This document shows positions 1 to 8,133 of a stretch of 64,000 nucleotides of DNA, one piece after another (position 1 is the first letter of the stretch; each line of letters begins with the position of its first letter). The notes below the pieces were generated by a model that did not search any database, was not told where the DNA came from, and saw only the letters and a list, made by a program, of their open reading frames with translations. This DNA is from Candidatus Gastranaerophilales bacterium. Its GTDB lineage: Bacteria; Cyanobacteriota; Vampirovibrionia; Gastranaerophilales; Gastranaerophilaceae. The stretch lies in assembly GCA_944325005.1 (NCBI GenBank), contig CALUYO010000008.1:19900-83899 (forward strand), given 5' to 3'. A program made the translations under genes and the position numbers.

Positions 1-695
1 TTTTTAACTGTTCCTGCGGAGAAGAACTAAAATATACAAAACAATTTTTTGCACAGCAGGGGCACTATTACTGTCCGAAATGCGGGTATAAACGTCCGGA
101 GTGCAATTATCCAGCAGACGTAAAAGTTTATGATGACTATTCGATTATTACCGTTCGTAGCAGAGAAATATCATTTGAATTTCGAGTAAACCTTACAGGA
201 CTTTACAATGCATATAACGCTCTTGCATCAATTGCATTCGGTTTTGAAGCTGGTTTAAACCAGGAAGAAATACAAAAAGCTCTTGATACATATCATGCAA
301 TATTCGGACGTACAGAAAAACGCATTATTAACGGCAGCCAGACTGTAATACAGCTTATAAAAAATCCGACCGGAGCAAGCGAAGTTTTAAAAACAGTTGA
401 TCTGAAATCAAATATTGTTATCGCAATTAATGACAATTATGCAGACGGCAGAGATATTTCGTGGCTCTGGGACAGCGATTTTGAACAGCTAAAAAATGCA
501 GAAAAACTTGTTATAACCTCCGGAACACGCGCAAATGATATGGCAACAAGATTAAAATATGCAGGTATTCCTCAGGAAAAAATTATAGTTGAACCAAATA
601 TAAAAAAAGCAATAGATAAAGCCACAATGTCAGGTAAAACTACGATTCTACCTTCATATACGGCACTTTTAAAATTAACAAAAGAAAAGAGGTAA
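1..695 (+). CDS. murT: MurT, lipid II isoglutaminyl synthase ligase subunit (3' part)
   Basis: Only the last ~231 codons are present; the gene enters from the left edge. MurT with its partner GatD amidates the alpha-carboxyl of the stem-peptide D-Glu in lipid II, in the cytoplasm. Seen: a four-cysteine zinc ribbon (NCSCGEE...YCPKCGYKRPEC), a Mur-ligase stretch (LTGLYNAYNALASIAFG), and the C-terminal-domain (DUF1727) signature around NDNYADGRDISWLWD; in characterised MurT this region holds the Asp that completes the GatD active site. It ends 2 nt before pdxJ, so the two are probably co-transcribed. GatD is not in the window and would be expected upstream. Identification is confident despite the truncation. 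Confidence 0.88.
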   Translation, partial: FNCSCGEELKYTKQFFAQQGHYYCPKCGYKRPECNYPADVKVYDDYSIITVRSREISFEFRVNLTGLYNAYNALASIAFGFEAGLNQEEIQKALDTYHAIFGRTEKRIINGSQTVIQLIKNPTGASEVLKTVDLKSNIVIAINDNYADGRDISWLWDSDFEQLKNAEKLVITSGTRANDMATRLKYAGIPQEKIIVEPNIKKAIDKATMSGKTTILPSYTALLKLTKEKR

Positions 696-697
696 AA

Positions 698-1408
698 ATG
701 TTATTAGGCGTGAATATAGATCATATAGCAACACTTAGAAACGCAAGAGGCGGAGTTGAACCGAGCGTTGAGAAAGCGGCAGAAATTGCGGAAGAAAACG
801 GAGCTTCTTCAATAACTACCCATTTAAGAGAAGACAGAAGGCACATTAAAGATGAAGACGTCTACTCTCTTATAGGGAAGCTGAAAACTCGTTTAAACCT
901 TGAAATGGCTATGGCTGAAGATATTCAACAAATTGCACTGGATATAAAACCTTATTCAATCTGCCTTGTACCGGAAAAACGCCAGGAAATAACAACTGAA
1001 GGCGGACTAGATGTTGCCGGACAGCTTGACAAGGTTACAGAATTTATAAAACCTTTATTGGATGCCGGAATTATCGTAAGTCTGTTTATTGACCCTGATG
1101 AAGAACAGGTCAAGGCATCAGCCAAAACAGGCGCACAATTTATTGAAATGCACACTGGTACATATTCTGAATGTTTTGGATATGAAGAGGAAGAACAAGA
1201 GTTTCAAAAACTGAAAAAATCCGCAGAATTAGCTCAAAATTTAGGTTTACAGGTTAATGCCGGACACGGACTGAATTACGAAAATGTTCACAGAATGCAT
1301 GAAATTGCGGGGCTGCACGAACTAAACATAGGACACAGCATTATTTCACGCGCTGTATTTACAGGTCTGCCTGAAGCTGTTAGTAAAATGAAAGGTTTAA
1401 TAGAATGA
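698..1408 (+). CDS. pdxJ: Pyridoxine 5'-phosphate synthase PdxJ
   Basis: Condenses 1-deoxy-D-xylulose 5-phosphate with 3-amino-2-oxopropyl phosphate to pyridoxine 5'-phosphate, the last step of DXP-dependent vitamin B6 synthesis. At 236 aa it has normal family length. Seen: N-terminal LGVNIDHIATLRNARG with active-site residues, HLREDRRHI, the phosphate-binding VNAGHGLNYEN and the C-terminal LNIGHSIISRAVFTGL. The start is preceded by GAGG at 7-nt spacing and lies 2 nt after murT. The stop overlaps the next start (ATGA), so translational coupling is likely. It ends in TGA, confirming that TGA is a stop in this genome. Confidence 0.96.
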   Translation: MLLGVNIDHIATLRNARGGVEPSVEKAAEIAEENGASSITTHLREDRRHIKDEDVYSLIGKLKTRLNLEMAMAEDIQQIALDIKPYSICLVPEKRQEITTEGGLDVAGQLDKVTEFIKPLLDAGIIVSLFIDPDEEQVKASAKTGAQFIEMHTGTYSECFGYEEEEQEFQKLKKSAELAQNLGLQVNAGHGLNYENVHRMHEIAGLHELNIGHSIISRAVFTGLPEAVSKMKGLIE

Positions 1409-1719
1409 AACCGGAAAAAGAAATTATAGAAGAAATGTCACAGGTTGTTGAACAGATGAGATTGGATGATATTGAGGATAATCCGGATATCATAGACGAA
1501 TACTTTGACTGTGATTGCTGCGGAGAAAATAAATGCCTTGCAGGTTCTATAGAATACGAAGGTTACAGACTCTGCAACGACTGCGTACTTCTGGCGGAAA
1601 CGGGCTTTGCACTAGGAAAAATTAAATCCGTAAAAGAATTAATAGAAGCAATAGAAGATAAACATCTTGAACAGCTCGCGGATTTTGTGAAAGAGGAAGA
1701 AAAACGTTTAAATAATTAA
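1405..1719 (+). CDS. Small cysteine-rich (zinc-ribbon-like) protein
   Basis: A 104-aa protein whose ATG overlaps the pdxJ stop by 4 nt, so it is very likely the third gene of the murT-pdxJ operon. Seen: an acidic N-terminus, then Cys36, Cys38, Cys39 and Cys44 followed by Cys57-x-x-Cys60, a spacing suited to one zinc site, then a helical, Lys/Glu-rich C-terminus. No membrane segment or signal peptide. I do not recognise the family. The zinc site is inferred from cysteine spacing only. Operon position does not tie it clearly to cell wall or B6 metabolism. Confidence 0.75.
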   Translation: MKPEKEIIEEMSQVVEQMRLDDIEDNPDIIDEYFDCDCCGENKCLAGSIEYEGYRLCNDCVLLAETGFALGKIKSVKELIEAIEDKHLEQLADFVKEEEKRLNN

Positions 1720-1883
1720 TTCGTAAGGATATGAAATTACTTTAGCTAATTCTAAAGGATTAGTAATATTTCTTTACATATAGTTAAAAAGAATTAGTTC
1801 GTGGGTATATATATAATATAGAGAAAAAATCGCATTGAGAGAAGCTGAAACTAACACAACAATACATATATAATTCATAAGCT

Positions 1884-1918
1884 TGACGGAGAAAGATCAC
1901 AACCCCGTCATTTTTTTT
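1884..1918 (+). terminator. Rho-independent terminator after the murT-pdxJ operon
   Basis: Stem TGACGG (1884-1889) / CCGTCA (1905-1910) with a 15-nt loop, followed by eight T. It lies 165 nt after the last operon gene. The preceding stretch 1720-1883 has no ORF but includes a TATAAT-like box near 1816, so a short transcript ending here is possible but unproven. Confidence 0.6.
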
Positions 1919-1924
1919 GTGTTA

Positions 1925-1954
1925 TTACACATATAAACAGCTTTATGCTATAAT
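1925..1954 (+). promoter_or_regulatory. Extended -10 promoter of rex, apparently leaderless
   Basis: TGCTATAAT is a perfect extended -10 (TATAAT at 1949-1954) with a weak TTACAC 18 nt upstream. The rex ATG begins only 7 nt after the -10 box, where transcription would be expected to start. No Shine-Dalgarno precedes the ATG, so the mRNA is probably leaderless. Confidence 0.55.
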
Positions 1955-1960
1955 GCATCT

Positions 1961-2575
1961 ATGAATAAAAAAATATCTGACAAAGTTATAAACAGGCTTA
2001 CCCTTTATCATTGTATATTATCTGATTACATAAATAAAAAAATTGAGTTCATTTCAAGTAAGCAGATTGCACAATTGCTCAATATAGATGATTCGCAGGT
2101 CCGCAAAGATATAAATCTTTTAAATAATTCCGGCAAAAACAGGGTCGGATATATTGTCAGAGAGTTAAAAATATCTATTGAAAAAACACTTGGTTTTAAA
2201 AAAACTAAAAAAGCATTTATTATTGGGGCCGGCAATCTGGGAACTGCAATCGCAAATTACGGAAACTTTAAAGATTACGGTTTAAATATTCTTTCGCTAT
2301 TCGACAACGCACCTGAAAAAATAGGAAAATCTATTAACGGTATGGTAATTCAAGATATAGCAAAACTCCCGGAAATAGCAGAAACAGAAGAAGCAGATAT
2401 TGCAATATTAACTGTACCTGCACGTTTTGCCCAGTCAACAGCAGACTTTCTTGTGAAAGCAAATATTAAATACATATGGAATTTTGCCCCTGTTGTTTTA
2501 TCTGTTCCATCTGACGTTCAGGTGTGGAATGAAAATTTAATGGGCAATTTCCTCCAATTTACTTATGATATCTAA
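1961..2575 (+). CDS. rex: Redox-sensing transcriptional repressor Rex
   Basis: Rex binds NAD(H) and represses fermentative and respiratory genes when NADH is low. At 204 aa it is near the usual ~210. Seen: an N-terminal winged helix (residues ~8-70; SSKQIAQLLNIDDSQVRKDI is the recognition region) and a Rossmann fold opening with GAGNLGTAI at 89-97. In characterised Rex the C-terminal helix makes a domain-swapped dimer. The start is the first ATG after the extended -10. The last 39 bp overlap the convergent coaX end. A Rex regulon fits an anaerobic fermenter, which is inference. Confidence 0.93.
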   Translation: MNKKISDKVINRLTLYHCILSDYINKKIEFISSKQIAQLLNIDDSQVRKDINLLNNSGKNRVGYIVRELKISIEKTLGFKKTKKAFIIGAGNLGTAIANYGNFKDYGLNILSLFDNAPEKIGKSINGMVIQDIAKLPEIAETEEADIAILTVPARFAQSTADFLVKANIKYIWNFAPVVLSVPSDVQVWNENLMGNFLQFTYDI

Positions 2576-3325
2576 TTTATTTATCTGGTATAAATGTCTT
2601 AATCCCTCAAGTGTTAATGTTGGATTTATAAAATCAAAAGGCCGTTTCATATAGTTTGATATCAAGCCTGAATAACCGCCGGTTGCGACAACAACAGCTT
2701 TTTCTTTCAATTCTGTTTCACATTGTTCTATAAGACCGTCTATCATAGATGCAGATCCTCTTAAAACACCTGAAAGAATTGCATCAGCAGTATTGTGCCC
2801 GATAGCAGTATTAGAAAGAGCAACCTCAATCCTCGGCAGTTTTGATGTAAATTTGTTTAAAGCTTTCAATTGAAGATTCAATCCCGGTGCAATTATACCG
2901 CCTATAAATTCTCCATTTCCGTTCACAATATCGAAGGTTGTAGCCGTACCAAAATCTACTACAATTACAGGATGACTATAAAGAACATAAGCTCCTGCAG
3001 CATTTGCAATTCTATCAGCTCCTGCTTCATCAGGACTATCAAGACAAATTTTAACACCGGTGTTAATTTTGGTTGATAAAACAATTGAATTAATCTTACA
3101 AACATTATCAACTGCTGTTTTAAATTTGCATGTAAGTTCTTCTACAACAGACGATATAATACACCCGTCAACTTTAAAATCTTTAAATAGTGTCTTTAAT
3201 AGGACCTCATATTCTTCAAGTGATAAATCTTTGTCTGACGCTAATCTATATTCTTCTACAAGGGCGTCCTCTGCGAAAAGCCCGAGTGTTATACTTGTAT
3301 TTCCTATATCGGCTGTTAATAACAT
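2537..3325 (-). CDS. coaX: Type III pantothenate kinase CoaX
   Basis: Phosphorylates pantothenate in the first step of coenzyme A synthesis; the type III enzyme typically needs a monovalent cation. At 262 aa it has normal length. ASKHA-fold motifs are visible: phosphate-1 DIGNT (6-10), AGADRIANA (101-109), phosphate-2 DFGTATTFD (124-132) and GGIIAPG (142-148). The gene converges on rex with a 39-bp tail overlap. The ATG at 3325 matches the family N-terminus. An AT-rich inverted repeat (ACTAATC...GATTAGT) lies just upstream at 3331-3354. Confidence 0.95.
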   Translation of the reverse strand: MLLTADIGNTSITLGLFAEDALVEEYRLASDKDLSLEEYEVLLKTLFKDFKVDGCIISSVVEELTCKFKTAVDNVCKINSIVLSTKINTGVKICLDSPDEAGADRIANAAGAYVLYSHPVIVVDFGTATTFDIVNGNGEFIGGIIAPGLNLQLKALNKFTSKLPRIEVALSNTAIGHNTADAILSGVLRGSASMIDGLIEQCETELKEKAVVVATGGYSGLISNYMKRPFDFINPTLTLEGLRHLYQINKLDIISKLEEIAH

Positions 3326-3384
3326 AAATAAACTAATCCTCTTTCGAAGATTAGTTTATTACAAATAAAAATTTTTTGCAAAGT

Positions 3385-3597
3385 TTAGGCTTTAAACGCC
3401 CCTGCTTCCTGAACTCCGCCCTGCTTACCCACAGTAAATGCGCTGTTAAAATTTTCCGGCAAATTCATTAAAGAACCGATACCGTTCATTGCTGCGCCGA
3501 TTTCTTCCCATGGATTTTTCTTTTTCACCTGAGAAGTATATCCTGTACGGGGAGTTTTATCATCAAGTCCGATTGCGTCAACACGAAAATTTGCCAT
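3385..3597 (-). CDS. Unknown small protein (70 aa)
   Basis: Starts MANFRVDAIGLDDKTP behind a good AAGGAGATATAATT ribosome binding site. It is Gly/Asn-rich (NPWEEIGAAMNGIGSLMNLPENFNSAF) with no transmembrane segment or cysteine. I do not recognise the family. Several similarly short, polar, Asn/Gly-containing proteins occur elsewhere in the window (48301, 48584). The strong RBS and its own intergenic flanks support a real gene. Confidence 0.65.
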   Translation of the reverse strand: MANFRVDAIGLDDKTPRTGYTSQVKKKNPWEEIGAAMNGIGSLMNLPENFNSAFTVGKQGGVQEAGAFKA

Positions 3598-3705
3598 AAT
3601 TATATCTCCTTAGTATTTTACTCATATATCTCTTATATATATACTAAGTACATAATTTCCATAAAATTTACCAAATTTTTTAAATTTGTTACATAATTTA
3701 ATAAT

Positions 3706-4584
3706 TTATTTGAGTATATTTTTTTCAAGTATGATTGCTGTTTTAGTTTTTGCAAGTCCGCCTTGAGAACTCTCTTTTAGCAGTGGTGACATCAATTTGC
3801 CGGTTTGTTCCATAGCATCAACTACTTCATCCACGGGTATTTTTGATATTATATCTGCCATTGCCAGTTCAGATGCAGTAACTGCGTGAATTGCAAGAAA
3901 TGGATTTCGTTTTACGCAGGGAATTTCAACCAGCCCGCACACCGGATCACAGGTTAGACCCAAAACATTTTTTAAAGCAAGTGCGGCTGAATTTATTATC
4001 TGCTTAATATTCCCTCCGCGCATTTGTGTTAAAGCTGCAGAGGCCATTGCCGATGCAACACCGCATTCGGCCTGACAACCTCCTACAGCACCTGCAAGAG
4101 CCATTTTATTTGATACTATTCGTCCTACTTCTCCTGCAGTAATTAATGCGTTAATTTGTTCTCCTTCCGCAATATTGTTATCTTCTGCAAAAGCAATCAA
4201 GACTGCCGGAACTATACCGCAGGAGCCGGCGGTAGGGCAGGCTACTATAGTGCCCATTCTAAGATTTTGTTCACTTGTGGCGAGGGCGTATGTCATAATT
4301 TTTCGGGCTGTAGAACCTAATATTGAAACGGATTTTTTAAAACTTTTCTGAAGTTTATCACAATCATTGCCGCTCATTCCGCTTGGGGATGGTTCTGTTG
4401 ATGTAAGGCCTATTTTTATAGCTTCTTTCATAGCATCTAAACTTTTTTTTGCCTGTAATCTTAAGTTATATTCTGTGTATTCACCTCTGGAAACCTCATA
4501 ATCTATTGCAGTTTCATAAATCGGTTTATTTTGTTCCTTACAGGTATAATATAACTGCCTGAATGTACTTATTATATTTTCCAT
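3706..4584 (-). CDS. sdaAA: L-serine dehydratase alpha subunit
   Basis: With the beta subunit upstream it deaminates L-serine to pyruvate and ammonia through an oxygen-sensitive [4Fe-4S] cluster. At 292 aa it is normal for the two-subunit (Gram-positive) type. Seen: CPTAGSCGIVPAVLIAF, GAVGGCQAECGVASAMA, TCDPVCGLVEIPCVKRNPF and HAVTASELAM, with the cluster cysteines. The start is 3 nt after the sdaAB stop, so the pair forms one operon. An iron-sulfur serine dehydratase fits an anaerobe using amino acids for energy (inference). Confidence 0.95.
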   Translation of the reverse strand: MENIISTFRQLYYTCKEQNKPIYETAIDYEVSRGEYTEYNLRLQAKKSLDAMKEAIKIGLTSTEPSPSGMSGNDCDKLQKSFKKSVSILGSTARKIMTYALATSEQNLRMGTIVACPTAGSCGIVPAVLIAFAEDNNIAEGEQINALITAGEVGRIVSNKMALAGAVGGCQAECGVASAMASAALTQMRGGNIKQIINSAALALKNVLGLTCDPVCGLVEIPCVKRNPFLAIHAVTASELAMADIISKIPVDEVVDAMEQTGKLMSPLLKESSQGGLAKTKTAIILEKNILK

Positions 4585-4587
4585 ATT

Positions 4588-5256
4588 TTAACTTTCCAAT
4601 TTTTTTATATATCTGACAATATACATATTTTTTAAATCACTTACAGTGTGCAGGCATTGTTTTGAAATTTCTCCGTCAAGACAAATACACATAGATGCAT
4701 CCTTGCCTTTTCCGCTCCTGTCACAATGAAGCGATGCTATGTTTACATTATCTTCCTGAATAATACGCGTTACATTAGAAATAACTCCGGGAACATCCTC
4801 ATAAACGAACAGTAATGTGTTATATTTTCCATCAAGGTTAACGGAAAACCTGTTAATTTTTGTCAGGATGATTTCTCCCGCTCCTATAGAATCTCCGGAA
4901 ATGGTCATATTTAAACCGCCTTCAAATATAAAGTCAACAGCATTCGGGTGTCTGTTAAAGTCTTCTAAATATTCAAATTCATAATTAATTGCTTTGGCTT
5001 CCGGCGTTTCAAATACATGTTTAATACGCTTATCATCTACAGAAAAACCTAGAATCCCTGCAAGCAATCCTTTATCGGTTCCATGGCCTTTTCCTGTTAG
5101 TGCGTATGAGTTATAAAGTTTAAATACAATTTTATCAGGCTTTGCATTATATACATTTCTGGCAAGCAGTCCAAGTCTTACGGCTCCTGCAGTATGCGAA
5201 CTGGACGGACCGGCCATAGTCGGTGAAATTATATCAATAATTGATGATTGGCGCAT
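4588..5256 (-). CDS. sdaAB: L-serine dehydratase beta subunit
   Basis: The 222-aa partner of SdaAA. Seen: the N-terminal SDH-beta domain with DIISPTMAGPSSSHTAGAVR and the SYALTGKGHGTDKG loop, then an ACT domain from about residue 146 (LFVYEDVPGVISNVTRIIQ), expected to sense serine. First gene of the operon; its ATG follows AAAGGATTTTAAT. The 140-bp region to the divergent 46-aa gene at 5399 must hold both promoters. Confidence 0.95.
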   Translation of the reverse strand: MRQSSIIDIISPTMAGPSSSHTAGAVRLGLLARNVYNAKPDKIVFKLYNSYALTGKGHGTDKGLLAGILGFSVDDKRIKHVFETPEAKAINYEFEYLEDFNRHPNAVDFIFEGGLNMTISGDSIGAGEIILTKINRFSVNLDGKYNTLLFVYEDVPGVISNVTRIIQEDNVNIASLHCDRSGKGKDASMCICLDGEISKQCLHTVSDLKNMYIVRYIKKLES

Positions 5257-5398
5257 ATTAAAATCCTTTATATATAAGAATTATAACATCTCATTAACTA
5301 TTGTAAATAATTTGTAAATTTCTGACAATAAATTTTGATTTTGTGTTTTTATATATATACAAGTTGTGTAGGGAATTTTAGTGTAGTAAAGGAGTAAG

Positions 5399-5539
5399 AT
5401 GTTTAGTCCTGAGTTTATGAGATATTTAATCAATTACCAGAAATCTGAGTTTACCCCGGAAGAAACCAAAAAAGAAATTAAATTTAAAAATAATAAATCA
5501 GGTAAACTTGCAGAAATTTTGGCTGTAGTTACAAAGTAA
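5399..5539 (+). CDS. Unknown small protein (46 aa)
   Basis: An ORF of 46 codons, MFSPEFMRYLINYQKSEFTP..., ending GKLAEILAVVTK. AAAGGAG lies 4 nt before the ATG, among the best ribosome binding sites in the window, and an AT-rich promoter-like stretch is upstream. It is Lys/Asn-rich with no membrane segment. It ends 2 nt before the end of the convergent prepilin gene. The family is not recognised; the strong RBS is the main evidence for translation. Confidence 0.6.
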   Translation: MFSPEFMRYLINYQKSEFTPEETKKEIKFKNNKSGKLAEILAVVTK

Positions 5540-5541
5540 GC

Positions 5542-6323
5542 TTATTTACACTTTGTTTTTGTACCCCAGTTTAAGTCGTCGCAGTGAAGATAATCCATAT
5601 TTTCATTGTAAATTACCCATGCTGTACAACCAATTCCGTTTAAATATGAATCTTGATTTCTGTTACAGGATGTGGAAAATGCATATGGATGATCTTCAAC
5701 TCCAAATGGAAGTATTGTTGTAGGAGTAAGCATAAACCCCCAAAAATCGCGTCCGTATTGATTAGGTTGTTTAGAGCCGTTAAGGTCAACAAGAATGTTT
5801 GCACAGGTAGTATGTTCTTCGGAACATTCTCCTGAACCCCAGAATATTATCAACGTTCCGTCGTTAAGAATAAAAGATCTTACAAGTGAACCCTGATTAT
5901 AATAATTTGCGTGTTCAACACCGTTTAAGCGTTTATACATAACATTTGGAATACATTCGTTTGTATCACATATTTTTAATACTTGTAAATTTTCTATTAA
6001 ATAATCTGACAGAGTTTGGTTTACTTCCTTTCCTTGCGGGGCCCAGACCCAGTAAAGCGGATTTTCGTATCTGTCGGAAGCTGTAATATACGATTGAGAC
6101 AAAATAGAATACACTTTTTTTAATTTAACAGCAGTTTCTTTTTCCCTATATTTTGTAATTAACGAAGGCATTGTTAATGAAGCAACAACACCTATAATTC
6201 CAAGAGTAATTAAAACTTCAGCCAGAGTAAATGCATATTTATGGATTATGTGTGTATTAATCAGTCTAAAACTTCCACCTAATATGGTTTCGGGGGGGGG
6301 GCGATTTTTAGCTTACTATCCAT
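5542..6323 (-). CDS. Prepilin-like protein A, leader out of frame at a C10 tract
   Basis: Type IV prepilin-like (pseudopilin) protein. The ATG at 6323 has AGGAG at 7-nt spacing and a strong promoter. The leader reads MDSKLKIAPPP, then enters a run of ten C on the coding strand; as written the frame ends after MDSKLKIAPPPKPY. With 8 or 11 C it continues ...ETILGGSFRLINTHIIHKYA and then FTLAEVLITLGIIGVVAS, a class III signal with Glu5 and a hydrophobic N-terminal helix, and a ~200-residue soluble domain with several Cys. Cleavage by a PilD-type peptidase is expected before F. The downstream frame is intact (stop at 5542). Either the gene is switched off here or the tract is decoded by slippage. 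Confidence 0.8.
6292..6301. repeat. G:C homopolymer (10) in prepilin A leader
   Basis: Ten G on the + strand, ten C in the coding strand of the minus-strand prepilin, codons 8-11 of the leader. Flanks read TTTC-G10-CGATTTTTAGC on the + strand. Only lengths 8 or 11 restore the prepilin frame; 9 and 10 both give early stops. Confidence 0.95.
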
Positions 6324-6344
6324 AGAATTACTCCTTTTTTTATT

Positions 6345-6373
6345 ATTATATCATACGGTTATGTTATTTTCAA
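6345..6373 (-). promoter_or_regulatory. Sigma-70 promoter of prepilin A
   Basis: On the minus strand TTGAAA (6373-6368), 17-nt spacer, TATAAT (6350-6345), about 21 nt before the ATG at 6323 with AGGAG between. Near-consensus. Confidence 0.75.
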
Positions 6374-6380
6374 GCAAGAC

Positions 6381-6414
6381 AAAAAAAACGCCGTTCCCTT
6401 ACGAAAACGACGTT
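6381..6414 (-). terminator. Minus-strand terminator upstream of prepilin A
   Basis: Minus-strand stem AACGTCGTT / AACGGCGTT (one G-U pair, 10-nt loop) followed by eight T. It lies immediately before the prepilin A -35 box, so it ends an upstream minus-strand transcript and insulates the prepilin promoter. Confidence 0.6.
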
Positions 6415-6505
6415 GGAATTCTTTGAATAATTCCTCGTAATAGTGTGAAGTGTAGTGTGCAATAAAACGTTTTTTGATTCCTCGTTTTATGCATTTCCTC
6501 GTGTT
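6381..6505 (-). ncRNA. Candidate small RNA with three ACGAGGAA motifs
   Basis: This 327-bp intergenic region (6324-6650) has no ORF. On the minus strand the octamer ACGAGGAA occurs three times (complement at 6431-6438, 6478-6485, 6495-6502) between a TATATA-like -10 near 6509-6514 and a hairpin plus eight T (6414-6381). That is consistent with a ~120-nt small RNA ending just upstream of the prepilin A promoter. Repeated single-stranded GGA motifs recall RNAs that bind CsrA-type proteins, but this is only an analogy. No -35 box is clear, so the transcript is a hypothesis. Confidence 0.3.
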
Positions 6506-6650
6506 GTATATATAAAAAAATTTTTCGTATATATAATTGCTATATTATGAATTTAATAAATGTATTTTGTTACATAACTTAATATTTTATTTTAAAAGTA
6601 ATTATAGTATTATATTAATATTGGTTTAGAAAAGGATTTAAAGGAGAGAT

Positions 6651-7445
6651 ATGAAAATATTAGTATCAAACGATGATGGGATTGCTGCTAATGGAATAAG
6701 ATGCCTTACTGAAACACTGGCTCAGGAACATGATGTATATGTAATTGCTCCTGACAGAGAAAGAAGTGCTGCAGGACATTCACTAACCTTGCATACACCT
6801 TTACGTGTAGAAGAAGTTGAAGCTTACCATGGAGTCAAAAGGGCCTGGGTTACAACGGGAACCCCCGGAGATTGTGTAAAAATAGGTATTAATGCAATTT
6901 TAACCCCTGAAGAGCAGCCTGATGTTGTAATTTCAGGGATTAACCACGGGCCAAATCTCGGAGCCGATATTCTTTATTCCGGAACTGTCAGCTGTGCTAT
7001 GGAAGGAGCAATGCTTGGTGTGCCGAGTATTGCTATGTCGCTTGCAAGTATGAATTATGAATATGAGCACTTTAAATATGCAGCAAAATTTGTTAATTTA
7101 TTATTACCAAAGTTAAAAGAATTTACTTTTCCTAAAAAAAGTATTCTGAATATTAATGTTCCGGCGCTTGACGAGGAAGATATCGCAGGTGTTGCAATTA
7201 CAGAACTGGGCCGTAAAATGTTTACGGACAATTATGAAAAAAGAATTGACCCAAGAGGTAAAGTTTATTACTGGATGGCAGGAGAATTAATTACAGAAGC
7301 GGAAGATTCAAATACAGATATTGCTGCTGTTAAGAATAACAAAATCTCAATAACTCCGGTTACATATGAAATGACAAAAGAAGATGTAATGTCTAGTTTA
7401 GAAAACATTTTATGCAAAGGGGATGCCTGCAACTGGTTTAATTAA
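6651..7445 (+). CDS. surE: 5'/3'-nucleotidase SurE
   Basis: Metal-dependent nucleoside monophosphate phosphatase, sometimes also acting on short polyphosphate. At 264 aa it is typical. Metal-binding residues are visible: NDDG (7-10), Ser39 in APDRERSAAG and Asn in SGINHGPNLGADI. Other motifs: VTTGTPGDCVK and GTVSCAMEGAMLGVPSIAMS. AAAGGAGAGAT precedes the ATG. Monocistronic, closed by a strong bidirectional terminator. Confidence 0.95.
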   Translation: MKILVSNDDGIAANGIRCLTETLAQEHDVYVIAPDRERSAAGHSLTLHTPLRVEEVEAYHGVKRAWVTTGTPGDCVKIGINAILTPEEQPDVVISGINHGPNLGADILYSGTVSCAMEGAMLGVPSIAMSLASMNYEYEHFKYAAKFVNLLLPKLKEFTFPKKSILNINVPALDEEDIAGVAITELGRKMFTDNYEKRIDPRGKVYYWMAGELITEAEDSNTDIAAVKNNKISITPVTYEMTKEDVMSSLENILCKGDACNWFN

Positions 7446-7476
7446 AAACGAGGTCTTAAAAGACCTCGTTTTATTA
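7445..7476. terminator. Bidirectional terminator between surE and the TPR gene
   Basis: Perfect 13-bp stem AAAACGAGGTCTT / AAGACCTCGTTTT, flanked by A-run and T-run, so it can serve both convergent transcripts. Confidence 0.85.
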
Positions 7477-8127
7477 TTTAAAGAATTCAAAATAAACAAT
7501 AGCTGCAACTAATAAAATAGTGACAGTAATAATAAGTATACTCTTGAACAGTATCATTTTGACATTTTTAAGAGTGTCATTTGCATGTCTTAATGCATCA
7601 ATATTTTGAATACTAAATTTAATCAATTCAATAGTTTCAGGATCTGTTACTACAGTAAGGGCATCGTTATAGTCCTTCAGTGCTCCTTCACGGTCGTTAA
7701 ATGCAATGTTTCTGAAATCCGCCCTATACATAAGGAATGATTTGTCAATAGAAACAGCTTTATTATAGCACTCCATTGCTTTTTGATTATCTTCACGATA
7801 AATACAAACATTTGCAAGATAAGTGTAAGCCTCGGCTTTAAGTTTTGAATTCCCCTCCACAATATCTTTTTTAATATATGCCATTAGCTTATTACAAATA
7901 TCATCAACAATAGTTTTGCTAACTTTGGCATTTTTGTTATGTTGCGAAAATTTATAAAGTCCTACATAAGCATTAAATAAATTTGCGTAATCTTTTGTTA
8001 CGGCTTTACCACTATCAACAATCAAAGAATATTTTGCAATTTGAGTTTTATATTCTTTGATTGTATCCATGTAGAAATTATTAAGCTCTTGTTCAAAACC
8101 GGTTTTTAATTTAGCTAAATCATCCAA
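7474..8127 (-). CDS. TPR protein with C-terminal membrane anchor
   Basis: 217 aa. A helical N-terminus is followed by tetratricopeptide-like units (LKAEAYTYLANVCIYREDNQ; KAMECYNKAVSIDKSFLMYR; ALKDYNDALTVV) over residues ~95-165. One transmembrane segment lies at the extreme C-terminus (ILFKSILIITVTILLVAAIV), so it is tail-anchored with the TPR domain cytoplasmic. It is last in the minus-strand operon with the SPOR gene, DUF366, queC and the HEAT gene. Its specific partner is unknown. Confidence 0.75.
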   Translation of the reverse strand: MDDLAKLKTGFEQELNNFYMDTIKEYKTQIAKYSLIVDSGKAVTKDYANLFNAYVGLYKFSQHNKNAKVSKTIVDDICNKLMAYIKKDIVEGNSKLKAEAYTYLANVCIYREDNQKAMECYNKAVSIDKSFLMYRADFRNIAFNDREGALKDYNDALTVVTDPETIELIKFSIQNIDALRHANDTLKNVKMILFKSILIITVTILLVAAIVYFEFFK

Positions 8128-8133
8128 ATGTCT

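Noticed and set aside
6171..6323. Treat the prepilin A ATG at 6171 (MPSLITK) as the true start
   Set aside because: It falls inside the hydrophobic helix after FTLAE; the signal peptide would be lost. A strong promoter, RBS and ATG at 6323 lie upstream, so the out-of-frame tract explains the open frame better.
6431..6502. TTCCTCGT repeats as a CRISPR-like or iteron array
   Set aside because: Only three copies with uneven spacing (47 and 17 nt); better explained as motifs in a transcript.
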